From the NCBI GenBank assembly GCA_024643325.1, contig JAHEND010000005.1:1-61145 (forward strand): a stretch of 61,145 nt of DNA. Reading direction: 5' to 3'. A program made the position numbers and the translations under genes. The notes below the pieces were generated by a model. That model was not told where the DNA came from. It saw only the letters and a program-made list of their open reading frames with translations, and made no database searches. This DNA comes from Sediminicola sp. GTDB taxonomy: Bacteria > Bacteroidota > Bacteroidia > Flavobacteriales > Flavobacteriaceae. This document shows, piece by piece, positions 32,654-40,841 of the stretch; position 1 is the first letter of the stretch; each line of letters starts with the position of its first letter.

Positions 32654-35485
32654 CTAAAAGTTATACGATAGCGATAAATTAACATTGGTTCCTTTTTTGT
32701 AAGTAAGTACATCTACATTTTGTACTTCTTGAGATCTTACTATGTCCGGATTTAAGAGATTCATTCCATTTAGTCCAATGCTCAAGTGTTTGTTAAGGGA
32801 TACTTTAAAAACAACATCTAGCGTAGCTACTGCTTTATCTACTAAGTTTCCTTTCCCTTCCGTTCCTAGTGCATATATTCTGTCTGAGAAATAGTTGAAA
32901 GCTACTGTAGCCATAAGGTCTTTGTCTTCTGCAAATTGTTTAGAGAAACTAAGGTCTCCATTAATTAATAGGTCAGAAGCTCCTGACAACCTATCTGATT
33001 CGTTAGTGAAATCTATACTAAGGGCCAGAATATCTGCAGCAGTAGTTTCTTCAATCACCTTGTCACCGTCCAACTCTTGATTGGTGTGTAGGTAAGAAAC
33101 ATTAAGGCCAAAACTTAAATTAGTTTTTAGAAAAGCTTCTGCTGTTTCTTTCTCACTGGAGAATAAATCTTTTCTTAGTTCGAATTCTGCTCCAAATGCT
33201 TTAGCGCTGTCTCCTGTGTTTACGTAACTAATATCGTTGGTAGCAGAGTTTACAGTTACATCGTTAATTGGATCTTGGATATATTTACCAAAAACTCCCA
33301 ATCCAATAACTTCAGAATTTGAAGGGAATAACTCCCATTTTAAATCTAGATTGTAATCTTTAGAAGCATATAAGCTTGGATTCCCAAAATATACTTGAGT
33401 GACCTCTTCGAATTGAAACAAAGCCCTTTCTTTAAACTGTGGTAATGTGTATGTTTTACTAGCTGCAAGTTTTAAATTTTGGTTTTCAGAAACAGCATAT
33501 TTATAACTCAAAGCAGGAAGTATTTCAAAAGCATTTAGCGTGCTGGTGTCACCATTTGGATCTAAAGAAGTACTCCAGCTTATTTCTTGAGTAATGTCTT
33601 CTGCCCTTAAACCAAATACAAAGCTAGATTTTTCGTTTAAGGTCAATTCTAAATTGGCAAATGCCGCATGGATATCTTGTTTCCCAAAATAGGTCTGTGG
33701 ATCTAATGCATTAGGTGTATTTATATTTCCTCTAAACGTTTCAATAGAAAATAATCCAGCCAATCTATTTTCTAAATTAAAGTAATTGTCAAGGTTGTAA
33801 ACATCAGTGATTAGGGGGTGAACAATCCTGTTGTTATTAGCATCTCTTTTGGTAATTCTAAAGTTAAATTGGGTGGCCCCAAAATCTACTTCTTTCATTT
33901 TTCCTTGATACCCAAAACTCAATTTACCTTCGTGCTTCCCTAAGTCTTCATTGTATTTGAATTTATATACTCCGTTTAAATTTGCAGCCATTTCATTTTC
34001 ATCCAATGTTTGGTAAAATCTATGGTTGTCTGCACCGTTTAATGTTTCGGCAAATGATTTCGGGCCTTCTGGCATATCCCAATTACTTGGAGAAATTGTA
34101 TTCTGCCTTCTGTTGGGAATGTTGTTTTCCACTAGGTTATAGGAAAGCCCCCAATTTAAATCTAGGCTTTCATTTAATTCATGTTTACCTAATAATTGAT
34201 TTACCCAAAGAGATGTTCTTTCATAAGAAGCACGTTGAACAAATGCACCACCCTCTGGTGCATAGTCAAATGCGTCTATAACCCCGCGATATTCCTGCTG
34301 GTTTTGGGCAGATGTATTTACAAATAAACTATTGAATTGGATATAATTTTTTTTGTGTCTGAGTCCAATATTTGCCATGGCCGTACTAATAGTGTTGTAC
34401 TCATATGTTTGGTAATCATAATCTCTTCTTGCAATACCTCCTACTGTTACAGAACCCCTTGTAACTCCTTGTTTATAGCTGTATCCATTGTCAAATGAGG
34501 CTACTCCAAAAACATTTAATTTGGTTTCCTCTCCCAAAACATAGGAATCTCCAGCCTTTATGCTAAAACTAGTATTAATAGGTTCGTTGGCTTGTGTTCT
34601 GTCCCAACTAGTCACAAAATTGTAATTGTTTAGTGGAAATGCCGGATATTTTTTAGTGTAAAATCCATTCTTATTAGGACCTTCATTTAAGAAGAATGTG
34701 TCTACACTGGAGGCCTCTGAATTAATTCCGGTACCAACTTTTAAGCTAACAAATCCCTCTCCTTTATAATCCTTAGATACAATATCAATATTTGCACCAG
34801 AAAAATCTCCATAATTTTCAGCACTGTAGGTTTTGTCAATTCCTATAAATTCTACAATATCTGTAGAAAATAAGCCTAGATCAATATTTTTTTTTGAGGG
34901 GTTGTTTGAAGGTAATGGTAATCCGTTCAACGTGGTAATATTGTATCTATCTCCAAGCCCTCTAACAAAAATATTCCCTGAGCCTTCTTGTCTTGAGATA
35001 CCAGTTGTTTTAGTCACAGCAGTTGCTACATCACCTACTCCTTTTCTGGCCAATTCTTGAGCGCCAATGGAGGTTTTAATTGTAGTGGCTCTTTTTTGAT
35101 CTAATAAAAGCGCTGTTTCAGAATCTTTCTTGGCACTAACCGTAATGACCACTTCATCCAAAGCAACCCCTTCAGAAGCCCCCATAGGAACATTAAGGGT
35201 GGTTACTTTTCCTTCAGAAACAAGAACATTTTCAATAGTCACTGTTTCGTATCCCAAATAACTAAATATTATGCTATAACTTCCTGGAGTGATATTTGGT
35301 AACTCATATAGGCCGTCAAAATCTGATGTGGTTCCAATGGTTGTTCCTTGAATAAAGATATTAGCAAATGCCAATGGTTCGTTATTGTTTTCTTTGTCAG
35401 TAAGTGCTCCAACAATACTAGCTGTTTGTTGTCCTACAACAACCGAACTTACTAGAAAAAATAACATGCTCAATAAGTGCTTCAT
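32654..35485 (-). CDS. TonB-dependent receptor with carboxypeptidase-like N-terminal domain
   Basis: A 943-residue outer-membrane receptor. Order: signal peptide (1-18, ending VVVGQ), carboxypeptidase regulatory-like beta domain (about 22-105), plug (about 120-240; GSGNIFVRGLGDRYNITTLN), 22-strand-type barrel, and aromatic C-terminus SLSYNF. It is longer than the thiamine-type receptor at 5309 and lacks a SusD partner. The divergent PhoB/PhoR-like system and the downstream beta-helix lipoprotein form its context. Uptake of a phosphorus-containing or other limiting nutrient is inferred from the regulators only. Confidence 0.92.
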   Translation of the reverse strand: MKHLLSMLFFLVSSVVVGQQTASIVGALTDKENNNEPLAFANIFIQGTTIGTTSDFDGLYELPNITPGSYSIIFSYLGYETVTIENVLVSEGKVTTLNVPMGASEGVALDEVVITVSAKKDSETALLLDQKRATTIKTSIGAQELARKGVGDVATAVTKTTGISRQEGSGNIFVRGLGDRYNITTLNGLPLPSNNPSKKNIDLGLFSTDIVEFIGIDKTYSAENYGDFSGANIDIVSKDYKGEGFVSLKVGTGINSEASSVDTFFLNEGPNKNGFYTKKYPAFPLNNYNFVTSWDRTQANEPINTSFSIKAGDSYVLGEETKLNVFGVASFDNGYSYKQGVTRGSVTVGGIARRDYDYQTYEYNTISTAMANIGLRHKKNYIQFNSLFVNTSAQNQQEYRGVIDAFDYAPEGGAFVQRASYERTSLWVNQLLGKHELNESLDLNWGLSYNLVENNIPNRRQNTISPSNWDMPEGPKSFAETLNGADNHRFYQTLDENEMAANLNGVYKFKYNEDLGKHEGKLSFGYQGKMKEVDFGATQFNFRITKRDANNNRIVHPLITDVYNLDNYFNLENRLAGLFSIETFRGNINTPNALDPQTYFGKQDIHAAFANLELTLNEKSSFVFGLRAEDITQEISWSTSLDPNGDTSTLNAFEILPALSYKYAVSENQNLKLAASKTYTLPQFKERALFQFEEVTQVYFGNPSLYASKDYNLDLKWELFPSNSEVIGLGVFGKYIQDPINDVTVNSATNDISYVNTGDSAKAFGAEFELRKDLFSSEKETAEAFLKTNLSFGLNVSYLHTNQELDGDKVIEETTAADILALSIDFTNESDRLSGASDLLINGDLSFSKQFAEDKDLMATVAFNYFSDRIYALGTEGKGNLVDKAVATLDVVFKVSLNKHLSIGLNGMNLLNPDIVRSQEVQNVDVLTYKKGTNVNLSLSYNF

Positions 35486-35574
35486 GATGCGTTTAAATTT
35501 TGCGCAAATAAAGTGATATATGCTTTCTTAAAGGTTAGGTCTAGATTAATAATTTAAAGGCGTATAGTTATCTA

Positions 35575-35602
35575 AATGTTAAGAGATTAAATCAATGTTA
35601 AG
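35575..35602. promoter_or_regulatory. Direct repeats between receptor and response-regulator genes
   Basis: AATGTTAAG occurs at 35575-35583 and again at 35594-35602, 19 bases start to start (about two helical turns), with another TTAA at 35587. OmpR/PhoB-type regulators bind direct repeats, so this is a candidate site for the regulator encoded next to it. Inference; the region is AT-rich. Confidence 0.35.
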
Positions 35603-35628
35603 CCTGTCTGAGATATAAGTATTATATT

Positions 35629-35636
35629 TACTTTTG
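35629..35636 (+). promoter_or_regulatory. -7 promoter box of the response-regulator operon
   Basis: TACTTTTG matches TAnnTTTG, 23 bases before the ATG at 35660 and just downstream of the AATGTTAAG repeats. Confidence 0.5.
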
Positions 35637-35659
35637 AGCAATAACCATGTTTTCAAACC

Positions 35660-36352
35660 ATGAACAATAAAGACATTAAGATCCTTTTAGTAGACGACGA
35701 GCCAGATATTTTGGAGATTGTGAGCTATAATTTATCTGCAGAAGGATATCAAGTGTACACAGCTAATAATGGTGTAGAAGGGGTGGCTAAAGCAAAGAAA
35801 AAACAGCCTCATTTAATTATTTTAGATGTTATGATGCCTGAGATGGATGGTATAGAGGCATGTGAAAAAATTAGAGCAACCCCAAGTCTGGAAAATACCA
35901 TTATTGCTTTTTTAACTGCTAGGGGAGAGGATTATTCTCAGGTGGCTGGTTTTGACGCTGGTGCAGATGATTATATTACCAAACCCATTAAGCCTAAAGT
36001 TTTGGTCAGTAAGGTAAAGGCATTACTCAGAAGATTTAATGAAGGAGCTGTAATTGCTGAAGCAGAAGGCATTACGAGTGTAGGAGACTTAATCATCAAT
36101 AGAGAGGAATATAAGATTGTTCATAAAGGTATTGAATTGGTTTTGCCAAGAAAAGAGTTTGAGCTACTGGCTTTATTAGCTTCAAAGCCCAACAAGGTAT
36201 TTAAAAGAGAAGTTATATTAGATAAGGTTTGGGGTAACGAAGTAGTTGTTGGGGGAAGAACAATTGACGTTCATATTAGGAAACTCCGAGAAAAAATTGG
36301 AGACAGCAACTTTAAAACTGTTAAAGGAGTTGGCTATAAGTTTGTACTTTAG
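35660..36352 (+). CDS. PhoB-like OmpR-family response regulator
   Basis: A 230-residue two-domain regulator. The receiver (1-120) has the acidic pair Asp12/Asp13, phosphoacceptor Asp56 (LIILDVMMPEMDG) and the conserved Lys in YITKPIKPK. The C-terminal winged helix (about 135-230) ends with GGRTIDVHIRKLREKIG and VKGVGYKFVL, as in PhoB/OmpR. The histidine kinase gene starts 6 bases later. It is divergent from the TonB receptor at 32654-35485, its likely target. A phosphate role is inferred from likeness to PhoB, not shown. Confidence 0.92.
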   Translation: MNNKDIKILLVDDEPDILEIVSYNLSAEGYQVYTANNGVEGVAKAKKKQPHLIILDVMMPEMDGIEACEKIRATPSLENTIIAFLTARGEDYSQVAGFDAGADDYITKPIKPKVLVSKVKALLRRFNEGAVIAEAEGITSVGDLIINREEYKIVHKGIELVLPRKEFELLALLASKPNKVFKREVILDKVWGNEVVVGGRTIDVHIRKLREKIGDSNFKTVKGVGYKFVL

Positions 36353-36358
36353 CAATCT

Positions 36359-37414
36359 ATGGCAATTAAACTAAAGAAATCTTATCGCTTTGCACTGCGG
36401 TCTTCTTTGATTATTTCTATTTTACTCACGCTGGCTTTGGGTTTACTACTCCAAGCAGTGAATTCATTAGTGTGGGGTGTTTTAATGGTTTATTTATTGC
36501 TTAGTTTTTTTATTTGCTTTGTGGTCATTCAGCTCCGAGTGGAGAAGTTTATTTACCGAAGGATTAAAAAGATATATGATGAGGTATCTCTATTAGAGTC
36601 TAAATCTTTAGCTAATATCCCTGTAACAACTGATATGAAAACGCTTACAGAAGAAATTGAGCGTTTTGCACAAAACAAAAAAGTAGAAATAGACACCCTT
36701 AAAATTACAGAAGAATATAGGAAGGACTACTTAGGTAATGTATCTCACGAATTAAAAACCCCTCTTTTTACAGTTCAAGGATACATTTTAACGCTATTAG
36801 ATGGCGCAATGAATGATAAGAACGTCAGGAAGAAATACCTTGAAAGAGCTGCCAAAGGCGTAGATAGACTCATTTACATTATTAAAGACCTGGATTTAAT
36901 TACCAAATTAGAAGTGGGGGATTTAAATTTAGTGCCGGTGACTTTTGACATTGTAGAATTGGTACAGCAAGCTTTTGAAATGTTAGAAATTAGGGCTAAG
37001 AAAAAGCATATTACCATGTCATTTGACAGGGTGTATGATTCCCCTATATATGTAAAGGCAGACAAGGATAAAATACAACAGGTTTTGATTAACCTTATGG
37101 TAAATGCTATTAAATACGGGCATGAAAATGGGACCACTGAAGTCTCCATTGAAAATTTGATTAAAAATAAAGTAATCGTTCGCATTACAGATAATGGAGA
37201 AGGAATAGACAAAGCTAATATCCCTAGACTTTTTGAGCGTTTTTTTCGTGTAGACAAAAGTGGAAGCAGGGCAGAGGGAGGTTCTGGGCTAGGTCTAGCT
37301 ATTGTTAAGCATATCTTAGAAGCCCATGGAGAAAAGATTTATGTAGAAAGTGTGGTAGATGTTGGCTCAGAGTTTTCTTTTACATTGGAAAAGGCAGAAA
37401 ATGTCCAGACATAA
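36359..37414 (+). CDS. PhoR-like sensor histidine kinase
   Basis: A 351-residue inner-membrane kinase, partner of the regulator 6 bases upstream. Two adjoining transmembrane helices (about 15-33 and 37-58) leave almost no periplasmic loop, as in PhoR-type kinases that sense through other membrane proteins. A linker leads to the phosphoacceptor His130 in GNVSHELKTPLFTVQGY; N box NLMVNAIKYG, G1 ITDNGEGIDKANI and G2 EGGSGLGLAIVKHIL follow. It ends 61 bases before trmB. Confidence 0.93.
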   Translation: MAIKLKKSYRFALRSSLIISILLTLALGLLLQAVNSLVWGVLMVYLLLSFFICFVVIQLRVEKFIYRRIKKIYDEVSLLESKSLANIPVTTDMKTLTEEIERFAQNKKVEIDTLKITEEYRKDYLGNVSHELKTPLFTVQGYILTLLDGAMNDKNVRKKYLERAAKGVDRLIYIIKDLDLITKLEVGDLNLVPVTFDIVELVQQAFEMLEIRAKKKHITMSFDRVYDSPIYVKADKDKIQQVLINLMVNAIKYGHENGTTEVSIENLIKNKVIVRITDNGEGIDKANIPRLFERFFRVDKSGSRAEGGSGLGLAIVKHILEAHGEKIYVESVVDVGSEFSFTLEKAENVQT

Positions 37415-37443
37415 TTACTAAAAATTATCAGCTTATATTTCCT

Positions 37444-37451
37444 TAGCTTTG
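37444..37451 (+). promoter_or_regulatory. -7 promoter box of trmB
   Basis: TAGCTTTG matches TAnnTTTG, 24 bases before the TTG start at 37476, which supports that start. Confidence 0.45.
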
Positions 37452-37475
37452 CCAAATCTTTAAATAATTACTGCT

Positions 37476-38147
37476 TTGGGAAGTAAAAACAAGTTAAAAA
37501 GGTTCAAGGAAAATGAAACATTTACCAATGTGTTTCAGCCTTCAAGAGAAGAAGTATTAAACAAAACCCTGGGCAAAGAGGGGCAATGGGCTCAATTTTT
37601 TGGAAACAACAATCCAATAGTATTGGAATTGGGCTGTGGCAAGGGAGAGTACACCGTTGGTTTGGCTAAGCGATATCCGAATAAAAATTTTATTGGAATT
37701 GACATAAAAGGCGCAAGATTTTGGCGTGGTGCTAAAACTGCATTGGAAGAGACGCTACCTAATGTAGCTTTTATTAGAACCCAAATTGAACTCGTAGAGC
37801 ATTTGTTTTTCACCCATGAAGTGGCAGAGATTTGGATTACTTTTCCAGATCCTCAAATAAAATACAAGCGTACCAAACACCGGTTGACCAATCCTGTTTT
37901 TTTGGATAAGTACAAGCAAATTTTAATCCCTTCAGGATGTGTTCACTTGAAAACTGATTCTGAATATATGCATGGCTATACCTTAGGTCTATTACAAGGA
38001 ATGGGACTTCCAATCGCTTATGCCAATCATGATGTCTATAAAAATGAAGGCAGTCCTGAAGAAGTATTAGGAATTCAAACTTTCTATGAAAATCAGTATC
38101 TTGCCGTAGGAAAGCCCATTACATATTTGCGTTTTAGCTTTTCTTAG
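37476..38147 (+). CDS. trmB: tRNA (guanine-N7-)-methyltransferase, TTG start
   Basis: TrmB methylates G46 in the variable loop of tRNA using S-adenosylmethionine. The 223-residue protein has the SAM motif VLELGCGKGEYTVGLAKRYP, the conserved FIGIDIKGARFWRGAKTALE, and WITFPDPQIKYKRTKHRLTN near residue 130. The start codon is TTG; the N-terminus GSKNKLKRFKENETF is the family's usual start and no ATG lies nearby in frame. The methyl cycle is served by ahcY at the start of the window. Confidence 0.93.
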   Translation: MGSKNKLKRFKENETFTNVFQPSREEVLNKTLGKEGQWAQFFGNNNPIVLELGCGKGEYTVGLAKRYPNKNFIGIDIKGARFWRGAKTALEETLPNVAFIRTQIELVEHLFFTHEVAEIWITFPDPQIKYKRTKHRLTNPVFLDKYKQILIPSGCVHLKTDSEYMHGYTLGLLQGMGLPIAYANHDVYKNEGSPEEVLGIQTFYENQYLAVGKPITYLRFSFS

Positions 38148-38199
38148 TATATTAATAGTTAGCACTTAGGGTAATGCGCTAAGCGTTTAAACGTCTTTT

Positions 38200-38832
38200 A
38201 TGTCTCATTTGTTAGTGCTTTTTTTTGTTACTTTTTCCGCCGCTTTTATGGCAACAGTACCTCCTGGACTTTTAAATATGAGCGCCGCTAAAATAAGCGT
38301 AGAAAAAGGGCCAAATAACGCGTATATATTTAGTTTAGGTGTAGTAATCGTAGTTTTAATTCAGGCGTATGTAGCTGTTTTAATTTCTAAATTTTTATTT
38401 AGCCATCCAGAAGTTATTGCCCTTTTAATGAAGGTGGCCGTTGGTATTTTTTGTGCTTTTTCAATATACTTTTTTGTGTCGGCCAGAGGCCAAAAAAAGC
38501 CTAAGACAGGTTTTTTAAAAGTAAAGAAACGAAGCAGTTTTTTTAAAGGGATGTTTCTAGCAGCCGTAAATTTATTGAGCATACCATATTACAGTGGGCT
38601 GAATGCCATGTGGAAAGCATCTGGATGGATTTCATTTACTTTAGAAGACACCCTTGTTTTTATGCTAGCCACCGCTGCGGGCACTTTTTCTGTATTGTAT
38701 TTATACACGGTATATTTTAAAAAATTGCAAAAGAAAAACAGGGTTTTTTCTTCCAAAGCAAATTATATATTGGCCGGACTAATGTTGTTTTTGGCCTCTG
38801 TGACTTTATTTAGGATTTACCATGAAGCATAG
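38200..38832 (+). CDS. LysE/RhtB-family amino-acid exporter
   Basis: A 210-residue inner-membrane protein with six helices. The N-terminal signature FMATVPPGLLNMSAAKI matches the LysE superfamily's P-G-P/P-P-G motif. A basic loop (about 98-115, KKPKTGFLKVKKRSSFFKG) separates the two halves. Members export amino acids or derivatives. It overlaps the next gene by 11 bases. Substrate unknown. Confidence 0.85.
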   Translation: MSHLLVLFFVTFSAAFMATVPPGLLNMSAAKISVEKGPNNAYIFSLGVVIVVLIQAYVAVLISKFLFSHPEVIALLMKVAVGIFCAFSIYFFVSARGQKKPKTGFLKVKKRSSFFKGMFLAAVNLLSIPYYSGLNAMWKASGWISFTLEDTLVFMLATAAGTFSVLYLYTVYFKKLQKKNRVFSSKANYILAGLMLFLASVTLFRIYHEA

Positions 38833-39169
38833 TCCTAAGACCCTTTCATTTTTTGACAAAGTATACGCTGTAGTGCGACTCATTCCCTACGGCAGAGTAA
38901 CTTCATATGGTGCTATAGCTGCCTATTTAGGCAGTAGGGGTTCTGCCAGAATTGTCGGTTGGGCCATGAACGCTTCTCACGGAGATATGAGTATTCCCGC
39001 GCACAGGGTAGTGAATAGAAACGGCCTTCTTACAGGCAAACACCATTTTGGCGGAACCAATCTTATGCAGCAACTTTTAGAGAGTGAAGGTGTGCTAGTT
39101 AAGGAGCATGCTATAGTGGACTTAGAAAGCTATTTTTGGGACCCAAATTTGGCTTTAAAATCTGAGTGA
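38822..39169 (+). CDS. Alkyltransferase-like (MGMT-family) DNA repair protein
   Basis: A 115-residue protein with the DNA-binding half of O6-methylguanine methyltransferases: PYGRVTSYGAIAAYLGSRG, then GWAMNASHGDMSIPAHRVVN. The active-site P-C-H-R motif reads PAHR, so the alkyl-accepting Cys is Ala. This defines an alkyltransferase-like protein (ATL), which binds O6-alkylguanine, flips it out and marks it for nucleotide excision repair instead of repairing it directly. The start overlaps the LysE gene by 11 bases. Confidence 0.92.
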   Translation: MKHSPKTLSFFDKVYAVVRLIPYGRVTSYGAIAAYLGSRGSARIVGWAMNASHGDMSIPAHRVVNRNGLLTGKHHFGGTNLMQQLLESEGVLVKEHAIVDLESYFWDPNLALKSE

Positions 39170-39176
39170 TAAGCTG

Positions 39177-39184
39177 TATCTTTG
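39177..39184 (+). promoter_or_regulatory. -7 promoter box of the Mrp gene
   Basis: TATCTTTG matches TAnnTTTG exactly, with a TTG at 39149-39151 (25 bases upstream, slightly long). The ATG is 70 bases downstream. Confidence 0.5.
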
Positions 39185-39253
39185 TAATTTAGAATCAGTT
39201 TAATTAGGGTAATTCCCCAACAAAATAGGCCTTAGGTCACAAGCAAGCGTAGT

Positions 39254-40396
39254 ATGCAAATAAAAAAGGCAGCCGTATTAGAGGCATTATCTAAAATATC
39301 TGCACCTGGTGAGGGTGTTAACCTTGTTGAGAGTGGTGCAGTTACTAATGTCCAGATTTTTGGCGATGAGGTAACAGTAGATATTAGTATTGGCAATCCA
39401 AGTTTACAAGCACGTAAAAAGACGGAGGTAGAGGTGCTTAAAATCATTCATTCTGAGGTATATGAAAAGGCCAAAATAACAGTGAATGTTAAGGTAGTAA
39501 CTCCGCCAAAAGCCACTTCTAATGAAATTAAAGGTAAACCCATTCCAGGCATCCAAAATATTGTGGCAATTGCCTCTGGAAAAGGGGGTGTTGGAAAATC
39601 TACCGTAACAGCAAATATGGCTGTGACCCTGGCTAAAATGGGTTTTAAAGTAGGTGTTTTAGATGCAGATATTTACGGCCCATCTATTCCTTTGATGTTT
39701 GACGTTTCTTCTGAGAAACCACTTGCAGTTAATATAGATGGGAAATCTAAGATGAAACCTGTGGAAAATTATGGCGTTAAAGTGCTTTCTATAGGCTTTT
39801 TTACCCAACCCAATCAGGCAGTGATATGGAGGGGACCTATGGCGGCTAAAGCATTGAATCAAATGATTTTTGACGCCCACTGGGGCGAATTGGATTTCTT
39901 ATTACTAGACCTTCCACCGGGCACCGGAGACATTCATCTGAGTATTATGCAATCCCTACCAGTAACTGGTGCTGTTGTGGTGAGTACGCCTCAAGAGGTG
40001 GCCTTGGCCGATGCTAGAAAAGGTGTTGCTATGTTCATGCAAGAAGCTATAAATGTACCTGTATTAGGGGTGGTAGAAAACATGGCTTACTTTACGCCAG
40101 AAGAATTACCAGAAAATAAGTACTATATATTTGGAAAAGAAGGGGCCCAAAATTTAGCCTCAGACTTAAAAATTCCTTTTTTGGGAGAAGTACCTTTAGT
40201 GCAAAGTATTAGAGAAGCCGGAGATGTTGGGCGCCCTGCCGCACTTCAGGAAGAAGGCCCTTTAAAAGAAGCTTTTGAGGAGATTACTAGAAATATTGTG
40301 AGGGAATTGGTGATTAGACAGACTGATTTACCGCCAACCGAGGCTATTAAAATAACGACCATGGCGGGCTGCTCTGCAGTAAAGCCTAAGAAATAA
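39254..40396 (+). CDS. Mrp/ApbC-type Fe-S cluster carrier ATPase
   Basis: A 380-residue cytosolic P-loop protein that carries and inserts Fe-S clusters. Order: N-terminal MIP18-like domain (about 1-90), Walker A with the deviant motif ASGKGGVGKSTVTANMA (about 110), WRGPMAAKALNQMI, DLPPGTGDIHLSIMQ, and VVENMAYFTPEEL. The usual paired Cys of NBP35/ApbC is not obvious: a single Cys lies in TTMAGCSAVKPKK near the C-terminus. A NifU-type scaffold gene follows 47 bases later, which supports the Fe-S role. Confidence 0.92.
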   Translation: MQIKKAAVLEALSKISAPGEGVNLVESGAVTNVQIFGDEVTVDISIGNPSLQARKKTEVEVLKIIHSEVYEKAKITVNVKVVTPPKATSNEIKGKPIPGIQNIVAIASGKGGVGKSTVTANMAVTLAKMGFKVGVLDADIYGPSIPLMFDVSSEKPLAVNIDGKSKMKPVENYGVKVLSIGFFTQPNQAVIWRGPMAAKALNQMIFDAHWGELDFLLLDLPPGTGDIHLSIMQSLPVTGAVVVSTPQEVALADARKGVAMFMQEAINVPVLGVVENMAYFTPEELPENKYYIFGKEGAQNLASDLKIPFLGEVPLVQSIREAGDVGRPAALQEEGPLKEAFEEITRNIVRELVIRQTDLPPTEAIKITTMAGCSAVKPKK

Positions 40397-40399
40397 AAT

Positions 40400-40423
40400 A
40401 TTTTTCCTTTTAAAAGGAAAAAT
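40400..40423. repeat. Perfect 24-base palindrome between mrp and nifU-like genes
   Basis: ATTTTTCCTTTT (40400-40411) is the exact reverse complement of AAAAGGAAAAAT (40412-40423). It starts 4 bases after the Mrp stop and ends 20 bases before the NifU-like ATG. As RNA it forms a hairpin of about 10 pairs. No T-run follows, so it is more likely an operator or an RNA processing/stability element than a terminator. Confidence 0.55.
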
Positions 40424-40443
40424 AGACACCTAAATTTTAGTCA

Positions 40444-40683
40444 ATGACAGCAGATGTATTGTTACAACAAGTAGAGAAAGCCCTAGAAGAGATTAGGCCT
40501 TTTTTACAATCAGATGGGGGAGACATTGCCTTAGAGGGTATAGAGGGTAATACGGTTAAAGTGCGTTTAATGGGTGCATGCGTGGGCTGTTCAGTCAATC
40601 AAATGACCTTAAAAAGTGGGGTAGAGCTCACTATTAAAAAGTACGCTCCACAGATTGAGCAAGTGATTAATCTAGAAGACTAG
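40444..40683 (+). CDS. NifU-like C-terminal-domain Fe-S scaffold
   Basis: A 79-residue protein equal to the C-terminal domain of NifU (Nfu type). The C-x-x-C motif GACVGCSVNQMTLKSGVE binds a cluster between two subunits; RPFLQSDGGDIALEGIEGN is the conserved N-terminal block. It delivers clusters to apoproteins. It follows the Mrp ATPase gene and precedes a ferredoxin reductase and ferredoxin on the same strand. Confidence 0.94.
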   Translation: MTADVLLQQVEKALEEIRPFLQSDGGDIALEGIEGNTVKVRLMGACVGCSVNQMTLKSGVELTIKKYAPQIEQVINLED

Positions 40684-40841
40684 GTATTTACTTGAAGTGC
40701 CATTGTCTTGAGATCTTTCCTGCTTAATGCTGAAAGATTTGCTGATAAATGTCATGAGCTATTACACCATCAAAGACTATTTTTGAAATTGAATATTTTA
40801 ACATGTAATACTGCATTTTGCAGTGCGTTTTTACAATTGCT

